Assembly: GCA_001724265.1 (NCBI GenBank)
Contig: MEDY01000390.1
Span: 1-29,364 of the forward strand
Reading direction: 5' to 3'
Length of the DNA stretch: 29,364 nt
DNA from: Rhizaria sp. SCN 62-66
Lineage: Eukaryota > Rhizaria, unplaced
Shown: one piece after another, positions 21,329-29,213 of the stretch
How positions within the stretch are numbered: position 1 is the first letter of the stretch
How the letters are laid out: every line of letters starts with the position of its first letter
Position numbers and translations under genes: made by a program
Notes under the pieces: model-generated
The model's database searches: none
What the model was told of the DNA's origin: nothing
What the model saw: only the letters and a program-made list of their open reading frames with translations

Positions 21329-21749
21329 GTCCTCTACTGAAGGCTGCAATGAGTAACAATCTGAGTAACAATGCCGGCAATATGCCTGCTTTTAACTTCT
21401 TCGTATCAATAAGGCTGCCAGTTTGTGTGCATTGCATTTCTGGCTTTGCCAAGGTGACATGACTCTTACTGGTGCAGAGTAACTAGGGTAACGGCTACAT
21501 GCACTCAACAATTTTACACTCGATATATCTCGGTAAAGCATCAGATCCAGGATTACAACAGGATGTATTAATATCATCATTAAACTTACTAAATGATACT
21601 GCGAGTTCACATCAATCTGTGTCAGTGGCAGACTTTGGCAACTTGAAGAAGATCCTGTGTGATTCCTGCAAGGCAAAACGTGACTTGTGGTGCCGACATT
21701 CAAAGCAAGGTATCTACTTAAAAAAAAAGGGTACACGTGCGGCACGGGC

Positions 21750-21757
21750 TATAAATA
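21750..21757 (+). promoter_or_regulatory. Candidate TATA box of the protease gene
   Basis: TATAAATA lies 230 bp upstream of the protease ATG at 21987 in otherwise featureless DNA. It would imply a leader of about 200 nt or a 5' UTR intron. AT-rich surroundings make a chance match possible. Confidence 0.3.
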
Positions 21758-21986
21758 ATGGATCTCAAATTTCTCTCTTTGAATTCACCGCTAAACACAC
21801 TTGAAGATGAGTTTACGGCGCAAGATATGTTGTCAAAGATAGGGCGCCAAGCGAAAAGGACTGTGCTGGCATTGAACGAGCGAGAGGGATGCGATTGAAC
21901 GGGGGCGGGAGTGCGGCGCTGATCTCACTTGCATAGCGCCTTGTAGCAATTGCTGACGCATACTTTCGCATCATAAACCACTGATT

Positions 21987-24062
21987 ATGACGAAGTTTTC
22001 GCTTATTCTCGCGGCATTCGCCGCCGTGGTTGTGTCTTCGCTGCTGGGCTATGTCTCCGCGGCCGAGGAGGCCACCGCCCTGGAGCCGCTGACGGACGCG
22101 GCCTACTCCTCGCTCTTCTCCGAATTCAAGGAGAAGTTCCCGCGCACTTACGCCAACGCCTCCGAGGAGGCCACGCGTCTGAAGAACTTTAAGGTGAACA
22201 TCGACTTCATCCGTGAGCACAACAACGACAAGAGCCAGACGTTCACGGTCGGCATGAACCAGTTCGGCGACCTTACTCTCGAAGAGTGGAACAAGAGCTA
22301 CAAGGGCTTCAACATCCCCAAGGACTACAAGCTGACGCGCCCCCCGCCTGCCGACTTTGAGAAGGTCGACGTACGTATCTCTATTCGCATACAGTGTATC
22401 GCTTGCTCTTAATGTGCATTTCTTGATTCAGTGACCGACTTCCGCAGCCATTGCGATCTTGCTTCCTTCAACACTGTAAACACATGCTCACGCAATATAA
22501 CTCTCCGTCTTTGTTTATCCGTTCCTTTTAGATTGCCGACTCGGTCGACTGGCGCACTGCGGGCGTCGTTGGCCCCATCCACAACCAAGGTTTGTGCCCT
22601 GCATCTTCCCTCTCTGTGCAACTTGAAAACGTTTTATAGCTCCTTGCAGTCAAGCCGTACTGGTACCACATGACTTGATATCGACTTGAGGAGAGCTTGT
22701 CACTAACATTCGTATAAGTCAACGCGATACGCCTTCAAATTGCATTGCTTTTTGTGGTCGCATCTCGCTTGTCACTTCACTCACTTAAACTCATCCCAAC
22801 TTCCTCTTTGCACTTTCTCTCATTGCCCACTCTGCTCTCGCTTCACAACCCACGATGCCAGGCTCCTGCGGCAGCTGCTGGGCGTGGTCCACGCTTGCTA
22901 CTGTTGAGTCCGCGTGGGCGATTGCGCGCGGTGAGCTGCACGAGCTGGCCCCGCAGCAGCTCGTCGACTGCAACCGCCGCAACCAGGTACGTGTTTAAGA
23001 CCGCTAAAACAATAATATATTAACAATAATGACTATTCCTAAGCTGAAATTTGTACATAGTGCGTATCACACATGTTTATAGCTTTCAACCGAGTTTAGT
23101 CCTGAGAAATTATATATACGCTTGTTTTAACTCCATTGTGTCACTATTGCTTGACTCACTTTCTGACTTGCACGATGCCACTGACTGCAACACAGGGCTG
23201 CTCGGGCGGCTTCATGGTAACGGCAATGGAGTACATCATTGCCAACAACGGCGTGTGCTCGGCCGCCTCGTACCCCTACACGGGCCGCCAGTCCCGGTGC
23301 CAGAAGTGCGACCCCGTGGTGGGCATCTCCTCCTACGTCGACCTCAAGGGGCTCGGCGAGACCGGGCTGCTCAAGGGCCTTAATCTCGGGCCCGTCGCCG
23401 TCGCCGTCCAGTCCAACTCGCGCGGGTTTATGTTCTACAAGAAGGGCATCATCAACGGGAGCTGCGGCCGCAGTCTCGACCACGCGATCGCAGCCGTCGG
23501 GTACTCGGCTGACCCTGAGATCCTGGACAAGGACGGCAAGCCCACGCCGTACGTTCCCGGAGTTTTGACGCATCTCTCTCTCCAGTCTCTGTGATATTCA
23601 CGCGGTTGGCGCTCCATACTTGCATTCACATCTGGTTTTTCTCTATTCTTGCATTTTCGCTTTGTTTTTGGGCTCATGTAGATATTACACCATCAAGAAC
23701 TCGTGGGGCACCTCGTGGGTACGTGTGATTGCGTGCATTGTAGCTTTTAATTGAAATGTATTACAAACGAAACCGACTAGACGTGTGTGTATTCTATATA
23801 TATGAGCTAACTGAAAATGGTTGGTAGCACTGCCCATTAAACGAGAGTGAACTCACCTAGACATGTACACATTATATACTTCTATGACACTGACTGTAAA
23901 CTGCTGGTCGTAAACTTTTGACTGCGCCTGCTACTGCGACGCGTTCACCTGACTGTCCAGGGCGAGGACGGCTACGTGCGCATCATCCGCGGCAAGAACA
24001 TGTGCGGCGTGGCCGACATGGCGAGCTTCCCCGTCGTCAAGGGCCTCGGCCTCTCGACGTAA
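21987..24062 (+). CDS. Papain-family cysteine protease (C1A, cathepsin L-like), complete preproenzyme, 6 exons
   Basis: Secreted or lysosomal endopeptidase made as an inactive precursor. Exons: 21987-22370, 22532-22589, 22862-22986, 23196-23548, 23682-23718, 23961-24062; total 1059 nt, 352 residues. Residues 1-25 are a signal peptide (hydrophobic [20 protein letters not shown]). The propeptide follows with an I29/ERFNIN-like helix and [12 protein letters not shown]. The mature enzyme probably starts near residue 129 at [11 protein letters not shown]. Catalytic residues are all present: Gln147 (HNQ), Cys153 in [10 protein letters not shown], His285 in [12 protein letters not shown], Asn313 in KNSWG; the GCSGG motif is at 190. 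Length is normal for the family. Introns 1, 3, 4 and 5 start GTACGT, but intron 2 starts GTTTGT and splits the Gly just before the active-site Cys motif. Exon 5 is only 37 nt and carries the catalytic Asn. Exact subfamily and substrate are unknown. Confidence 0.92.
22371..23960 (+). other. Five introns of the protease gene
   Basis: Introns are 22371-22531 (161 nt, phase 0), 22590-22861 (272 nt, phase 1), 22987-23195 (209 nt, phase 0), 23549-23681 (133 nt, phase 2) and 23719-23960 (242 nt, phase 0). All end in AG. Four start GTACGT and the second starts GTTTGT. Joining them in this way is the only reading that restores a continuous papain fold across the GSCGSCW and KNSWG motifs. Confidence 0.88.
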
Positions 24063-24770
24063 AAGTCAAGCCGCGTAACACGTGACTATGTGTGATTCGC
24101 GGTCACCCACGTCACGTCGCTCATGGTCACTCGTAACACACGCACGCAATTGATACGATAACAAATAAGAGCACTAATAGACGTCATATGTAACATTTGA
24201 ACACGCAACAGCAATAGCACACACGCACGGCCAGCGGTTACAGCGCTCCCCGCTGGCGTGAGATGGAAGTATTCTTCGTATGGCGAATTTTTTGCAATAG
24301 ATGTAACAGGGCGGGGGATGTAAACAATATAATACGAAGTTCTACCTCATGTTTGACTTCATACACAAAATTATGTACTTTGTACTCGGATGCATAAGCG
24401 TTGGTTTTCTGAGATATTCGCATCTCACATATGAAATGAAAAAGAGAATTTAAGAATGCTTGTATTAATCACCACGTAAATAATCCAGATACATTGACAA
24501 TGTTTTGTTTTTACCGCATAACGTGTCATTCCAGTGGCGGGCATTTGGTCAGGGTGCTTAGGTGTTGCAAGCTGCCTGAATTGCGCTTAAGTGAAAGGAA
24601 ACGAAAAATTGAGTTCATTTTCTAAAAACAATGTGATTATGTATGAATTTATAGTTGCTTGATACTACTCTTGCTTTTCTAGTACCTTATAACACTGGCC
24701 GTTAACAACGCAATGTTCAATAGTCTCTCATACAGTCGCTTCCAATTATCACAGTCACTCGCCCAACGAC
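24063..24770. other. Convergent intergenic region between the protease and the PPR-methyltransferase gene
   Basis: AT-rich DNA shared by two 3' ends. The clearest structure is the inverted repeat at 24226-24260. No coding frame with local codon use and no RNA gene is recognised. Confidence 0.7.
24226..24260. repeat. Inverted repeat capable of an 11-bp stem
   Basis: GCCAGCGG (24230-24237) pairs with CCGCTGGC (24250-24257) around a 12-nt loop. The stem extends by CAC/GTG across a single bulged G at 24229. It is a GC-rich island in AT-rich DNA, about 165 nt after the protease stop. It could be a 3'-end or transcription-termination structure. Confidence 0.5.
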
Positions 24771-25143
24771 TCACGCACGCTTCTTGCCCGCAACTGCCTT
24801 CGCAGCCGACTTGACCACAGCAGCAGCAGCGGCCTTCACAGGAGCAGCCTTACCCTTGCCCTTGGCCTGACGCTTCTTCTCCTCGATCTCGGACTCAGAA
24901 GACTCAGCATCAGCAGAGTCATCGTCGTCGTCGTCATCACTGTCGGTGCCGCTGCCGCTCACAGTCTCCTCAGTGTCACTGACGTCAGAGAAGGCAACAT
25001 TGCCGCCCAAATCCTCCACAGAGACAGAGAGAGAGGAAGCCTTATTAGAGGCGGATGTGGCAGGCCGGGCGCGCTTGGACGCAGGAGCAACATCGCTGTC
25101 ATCTCTGTCGCTGCCACTCTCACTCGCATCAGCCTCATCTTCT

Positions 25144-25176
<33 letters not shown>

Positions 25177-28100
25177 GCATCCTCATCTTCGTCGTCGTCA
25201 TCATCGTTGTTGCTGTCATCAATGTTAACGTCGTCGTCGTCATCTTCAGAGACGTCCTCACCGAGCCCCTTAGCCGCCTCCGCAGCCTTCTTCGCAGCTG
25301 CCTTGGCCGCAGCAGCCGCCTTGACAGCCGCCTCCTTCTCCTTGCCCGTGGCCGCGCCGCCCGCGGCCGCCTTCTCCGCCTGCTTCGCCACAGCCTCGAG
25401 CCGCTTCTGCTCCTCGCGCTGCACGCGGAACGCCTCCTGGCGCCGGGTCCGTTCCTCCGTGGCCGCCACTGCGGCGGCGAGCGACTCGGCCGTTACCTTC
25501 TTGCGCATCAGCTTGAAGTAGTAGCGCTTGTTCTTGGCGCCGGCGCCGAAGAAGCGGTGGAAGTAGCTGTTGCCGTACTGCGGCGGCGTCGCCGACGTGA
25601 AGACGTCTCCGGACGGCAGCCCCGTCTCGAAGAGGTGCTGTGATGACGTCAGCACTTCGCGGGCCACGTCGTGTGCGTAGCCCGCGTCGTCGGTCATGAA
25701 CGACAGGTGGCCCTGGCCGAAGTCGCCCTGCACATCCTCGTGGCTCGTGTCCTGGGACTCCTCCCCGTTCGCACCCGCGCTAGAGCTGGAGCCGGCGCGC
25801 GGCAGGAGACGGAGCTTAGCCTTGACGAGCAGCGCGTTGCAGGCGGCGAGGAAAGCTGGCGTGATGAGACGCGACGTGGCGCCGGCCCACGCGGGCGGGT
25901 CGGGAAAGTTGACGTAGATCTGCTGCACCGACGCGTCGGGGAAGCAGTGGGACAGAGCCGACGTGGCCTCGCCCCAAATGACGACGATGTTGTTCAGGTG
26001 CATGATTTGCGCGCGCTGCCAGATCTGGAACACGCGCTCGTAGCGCATCTCCACCGCGACCCAGTTGACGTGCGGCGCCTTGCGCGCGCGCTCGCACACC
26101 CACTCGCCGTTGCCTGCGCACACCTCGATGCGCAGCGGGTTAGTGTTCTTGAACAGTGCTTCCCAGTCCACTGGCAGCCGGCCGTTGCGCGCCTGCTTGC
26201 GCGCCGTCTCTTCGGGCGCGTCCGTGGCTGGGGACAGCGCCTCGTGCGCGATCACGCGGTGAGCAAGCGTCAGGTGGCCCTTGAGCATGCCGTGTGCGCG
26301 GTAGGGGCTTGCGGCGGTGCGGTCGTCGCGCAGAAGCTTTGCCACGGCCAGCCCGGAGCCCTGCGCCGCGGCCGCGAGGTACTTCTCGAGCCGCGTGCAC
26401 TCGTGGTCGATGTCTTGCTCCTTCATCTTGGCGAACTGAGAGACGGTGAACGCACTGTCGCGGGAGAAGGCCTAATGACGGGGAACAAAAAGATCGTTCA
26501 ATGATTAGGGTTATTATACGCGTTTAGTTGAATAAAGCAGAGTTATTGGAATACAATGTGTAAGTATTGAAACATATATAATGAGATTATTTCATAAAAT
26601 GACAATATAAACGAGATATCTTGCTTTTAGTTATAAGATGAATTTTGCACGTACCTGACGCTTGTCGAGCATCTTGGCGTGCGCCTTGCGCGCGCGCACC
26701 GCGTCCCAGTCGACGATGCCCGCGGCGCGCTGCTTCTCCTTCTCCGCCGCGCGCGCGGCCTCGTCCTGCTGCGTCACCTCGCGGGACTCGCCGAGCGCGG
26801 CACGGACCTTGATAAGCAGCTTGCGGCCCGTCTTGAGGTCGTTAAGCACGAGGCACGCGCCCGCGACGGCCAGCGCGGCGCCCGCAAAGGCCGCCGAGGC
26901 CTGCTCATAGGACCAGCTCTCGTCGCTGCGCGCGCTGGGGTCAGACCCGTCGTCTGCGGGCGCACCGTCCTCGCTGGACTGGCCGCGACCGTGGCCGTGG
27001 CCGTTACCGCCGGAGCGATTGCCGCCGCGGCCGCCGCCACGGCCACCACGGCCGCCGCGACCACCGCCGCGACTGCCGCTGCCGCCACGGCCGCCGCCGA
27101 AGCGCGGGGCAAACGCGGCGCCGCCAAACCGCTGCTGGCCCTGCGCGGAGGCGGCGGCGGCGGCGGAGGCGGCGGCGGCGGCAGCGAGCGCGGCGGCGGG
27201 GCGGGCGCGGCAGGACTGCGCGAACTCTTCGAGCCAGGCGAGGAGCTCGAGCGCGGCGGGCACGTCGAGCTGCAGCACGCGCACGCGCAGCATGTAGTCG
27301 CGCGTGGTGGCGTTGGGCCGCAGCTTGCGGAGCGGGTCCACGGCGGCGAACATGCCGCCAGTGCCGGATGTGTGGTTGAGCCGCTGCCAGAGCGCGGTCG
27401 CGACGTCGAGATCGCCGTTGCGCATGCAGCCGCGCAGGATAGTGTTGACGGTGCGCAGATTGGGGTCCAGCTCGAGCTCCTTCATCTCCTTGAGCAGCGC
27501 GTAGCCCTCGGCCGTACGGCCAGCGTTGCACAGGCCCTTGATGAGCACAGTGAAGGTGACCTCGTCCGGGGAGAGGTACTCGTTGAACGGCGCCGACTTG
27601 AGCCGGGCGAAGTCGGCCAGCGCGCGGTCAATCTCACCGGCGCGGACCGAAGCGTTGATGGCGTTGTTGAAGGTGTAAGAGTTGGGCTTGATGGTGGTCG
27701 AGGCGAGGACATCGGAGAACGCCTGCATCGAGTAACCGTAGAAGCCGCGCGTGTTGCCGAGCTGCACAATCAGGCGGTTGTAGTGCTTAATGTCGTTGAT
27801 GCGGGCAGCCTTGCGGAGGGCCGAACGCGCCTGAGCCTTGGTCTTGGCCTCCGCAGTGCGGTGCTTCGTCGACAGGAGGTCGAAGTTGTTGCCCTTGTCG
27901 AAGAGGCTCTCATCCTCCTCTTCGTCGGAGTCGTCAGAATCGTCGTCGTCGTCGTTGCTGCGGCGGTGACGCTTGTTGTCTTTGCCGTCCTTGCCCTTGG
28001 CGTCCTTGCTGCTGCCGTTCGCAGGAGCCGCAGCAGCAGTCTTGCCGTCAGTTGTCACTGGAGAGCTCGCCGCCGCCGCGGTGACCGAGGCGGGGGCACT

Positions 28101-28445
28101 GAAGCGGTTGGTGACCGCCTTGGCGCCCGCGAGAACGGCCTTGAGCGACAGGCGCGGCGCCTTGGCGCCGGCCGCGCCACCGCGGCCGCCGCGAGAGCCG
28201 CCGAAGCTGCCGCGAGAGCCGCCGAAGCCGCCGCGACCACTGTTGTTGTAACCATCGGATCGCTGGTTGTTGTAGCTGCCATCGCCGTTGTCGCCGTTGT
28301 CGTTGTAACTGCGCTTCATGCCGTGGCCGCCGCCGTAGCCACCGCGGGAGCTGCCACCGCGACCACCGCCGCCGCTGTAGCCACCGCGGCTGTAGCCGCC
28401 GCCGCCTCCATTGTTGTAGCCGCCGCGTCCGCCGTAAGAGGACAT
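24771..28445 (-). CDS. PPR protein fused to a TrmB-type tRNA (guanine-N7)-methyltransferase domain, complete, 2 exons
   Basis: Predicted RNA-binding methyltransferase. Exons on the minus strand: 28445-26655 (597 codons) and 26471-24771 (566 codons plus TGA), 1163 residues. The 183-nt intron (26654-26472) starts GTACGT and ends AG, phase 0 after a CAG codon, joining KMLDKRQ to AFSRDSAFTVSQ. Layout: N-terminal RGG box (1-92), acidic linker (about 163-180), about three PPR motifs (253-356), Ala run and second RGG box (about 415-490), Lys/Arg-rich segment to 597, methyltransferase (about 711-920), Ala/Lys region, Asp/Glu tail (about 1003-1047). The methyltransferase shows the SAM motif EVCAGNGEW (713), the acidic strand end VAVEMRYERV, NFPDPP (785-790), FMTDDAGYAHDV and YGNSYFHRF. 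PPR plus tRNA guanine methyltransferase fusions are known from some microbial eukaryotes such as Dictyostelium. The start at 28445 is preferred; an in-frame Met at 28544 would add 33 AT-rich codons. Two separate genes are the alternative but less likely. Confidence 0.82.
25119..25256 (-). other. Acidic Asp/Glu tail of the PPR-methyltransferase protein
   Basis: About 45 residues, almost all Asp and Glu with a few Asn, Ser and Ala, encoded by repeated GAC, GAT and GAG codons. It follows an Ala/Lys-rich helix and precedes a Ser/Asp-rich end that finishes with a basic KKRA. Such tails are common in nucleolar and histone- or RNA-chaperone proteins; here the function is unknown. Confidence 0.85.
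25497..26132 (-). other. TrmB-type SAM-dependent methyltransferase domain
   Basis: Residues about 711-922 of the fusion. Motif I is EVCAGNGEW. The second beta-strand ends in the acidic residue of VAVEMRYERV. The signature NFPDPP corresponds to the FPDPW of bacterial TrmB but lacks the following Lys/Arg-rich segment. FMTDDAGYAHDV matches the late TD motif with its Tyr. A Ser/Glu-rich loop of about 30 residues (AGSSSSAGANGEES onward) is inserted before that strand. Confidence 0.82.
26976..27131 (-). other. Second RGG box, located between PPR tract and methyltransferase
   Basis: About 50 residues built of GRGG and RGG repeats (residues about 439-490) directly follow a run of Ala and precede an acidic Ser/Asp stretch. 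RGG boxes bind RNA and are substrates of arginine methyltransferases. It separates the PPR motifs from the remaining helical segment (SYEQASAAFAGAALAVAGA). Confidence 0.85.
27378..27689 (-). other. Pentatricopeptide repeat tract (about three motifs)
   Basis: Residues about 253-356 contain KPNSYTFNNAINASVRAGEI, SPDEVTFTVLIKGLCNAGRT and DPNLRTVNTILRGCMRNGDL. Each is followed by a second helix (DRALADFARLK, EGYALLKEMKEL, DVATALWQRL). The spacing of 35-40 residues and the (T/S)(F/V)(N/T)xxI pattern are typical of P-type PPRs. Degenerate motifs on either side are likely. Confidence 0.85.
28170..28445 (-). other. N-terminal RGG/GAR domain of the PPR-methyltransferase protein
   Basis: Residues 1-92 are dominated by Gly, Arg, Tyr, Ser and Asn in GGYSRGG- and GGSRGG-like repeats. 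There is no obvious mitochondrial presequence. The composition resembles GAR domains of nucleolar and RNP proteins. Confidence 0.85.
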
Positions 28446-28859
28446 AGAGCTTGGGGCTGCGCGAGTGAGTTCGAAGGGAGTGAAATAGGAGGGATGAGCG
28501 ACGATTGAATGGATATAATAAAAGAGATAGATATTATACCACATTTTGATTCAAAATGATACTGAATCAATGCTATACATGAACGACCGATTGAAACTTT
28601 CACATTGTCCGAGCAGTCTTGACTCCTGTTCTAGAGGTCCGTACAGCGAGAATAAAGAAACTGTATGGACTGGATGGTGGTGCAACTTCATCACCATGAG
28701 TGTATCGACGTATGTAAATGATAGAGCGCAAATATCATGTGCATATAAGATTAAATAGCCCGTTGATATCAATATATCATAGTTTTAATCGACCTGGCAT
28801 GCCAACCTCGACGCATGTAATGTTCATGAAATGACTCTTTCGCATAACCCGACTGCGCC

Positions 28860-28917
28860 CGATGACTGCGACTGCGCGTTTACAATAACCATAGTAACAG
28901 CGCAGTCGCCTACATCG
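28860..28917. repeat. Imperfect palindrome with 10-bp and 5-bp stems
   Basis: GCGACTGCGC (28868-28877) pairs perfectly with GCGCAGTCGC (28900-28909). Outside a symmetric 3x3 internal loop, CGATG (28860-28864) pairs with CATCG (28913-28917). The left arm also contains GACTGCG three times (28851, 28864, 28870). The loop is 22 nt and AT-rich. Confidence 0.6.
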
Positions 28918-29076
28918 TAGCAAGCGCGTCCAGTGACGTATGAGTATCCAGTGCAGTTGAGAGGAGGAGAACACAAAGATATAGAGAGCTAGGTGCAACG
29001 ACGAGAAAGATTTTGAGAGCTGTTTACTACAGGAGTATCGTGTGTATTCATCAATCCACCAACATCTAAAAAGCAT

Positions 29077-29091
29077 ACCCCGCAGCGGGGT
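29077..29091. repeat. Perfect GC-rich hairpin, 7-bp stem
   Basis: ACCCCGC-A-GCGGGGT is a perfect inverted repeat around one base. It is followed by a CGCG-rich stretch to about 29120. It sits about 125 nt past the stop codon of the minus-strand gene at the window end and could belong to its 3' UTR. Confidence 0.55.
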
Positions 29092-29213
29092 TCCGCGCGC
29101 GTCTTATGTGCCGCGCGCAAGAATGCTGCCGAGGGAACTACGTTATAAACACAGCGCAGCACTGATCAGTGCGTCGCTGTGATGAAACAAAGCCTTGGTC
29201 CCGGTTAGGGTGC

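Larger units (their letters stand above)
19927..21986. other. Divergent intergenic region between eIF3e and the protease gene
   Basis: About 2 kb of moderately AT-rich DNA containing both promoters. It holds a 15-nt hairpin (20317-20331), a 10-nt palindrome (20341-20350), (GCTCA)x4 (21309-21328), a TATAAATA (21750-21757) and a weak AT-rich open frame (21499-21804). I saw no tRNA or recognised gene. Most of the region holds nothing that I can interpret. Confidence 0.65.
28446..29213. other. Intergenic region upstream of the PPR-methyltransferase gene
   Basis: Contains the promoter and 5' UTR of the PPR-methyltransferase gene and the 3' flank of the next minus-strand gene. Structures are an imperfect palindrome at 28860-28917 and a perfect hairpin at 29077-29091. 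Open frames here are short and AT-rich and I do not consider them genes. Confidence 0.65.

Noticed and set aside
24771-26426. Treating the methyltransferase frame as a separate gene starting at the Met at 26426
   Set aside because: Fifteen GC-rich in-frame codons precede that Met back to an AG acceptor at 26472, which fits an internal exon.
26679-28508. Long plus-strand open frame opposite the PPR gene
   Set aside because: Antisense shadow of RGG, PPR and Ala-rich coding sequence with no recognisable domain; the minus strand carries the PPR motifs.
26631-28544. Treating the PPR frame as a separate gene ending at 26631
   Set aside because: The last residues after 26655 are encoded by AT-rich intron sequence beginning GTACGT, and splicing joins the frame exactly to the methyltransferase exon.
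28446-28544. N-terminal extension of the PPR protein from an upstream Met
   Set aside because: The 33 extra codons are AT-rich and unlike the gene's codon use, so they look like 5' UTR; kept only as an alternative.
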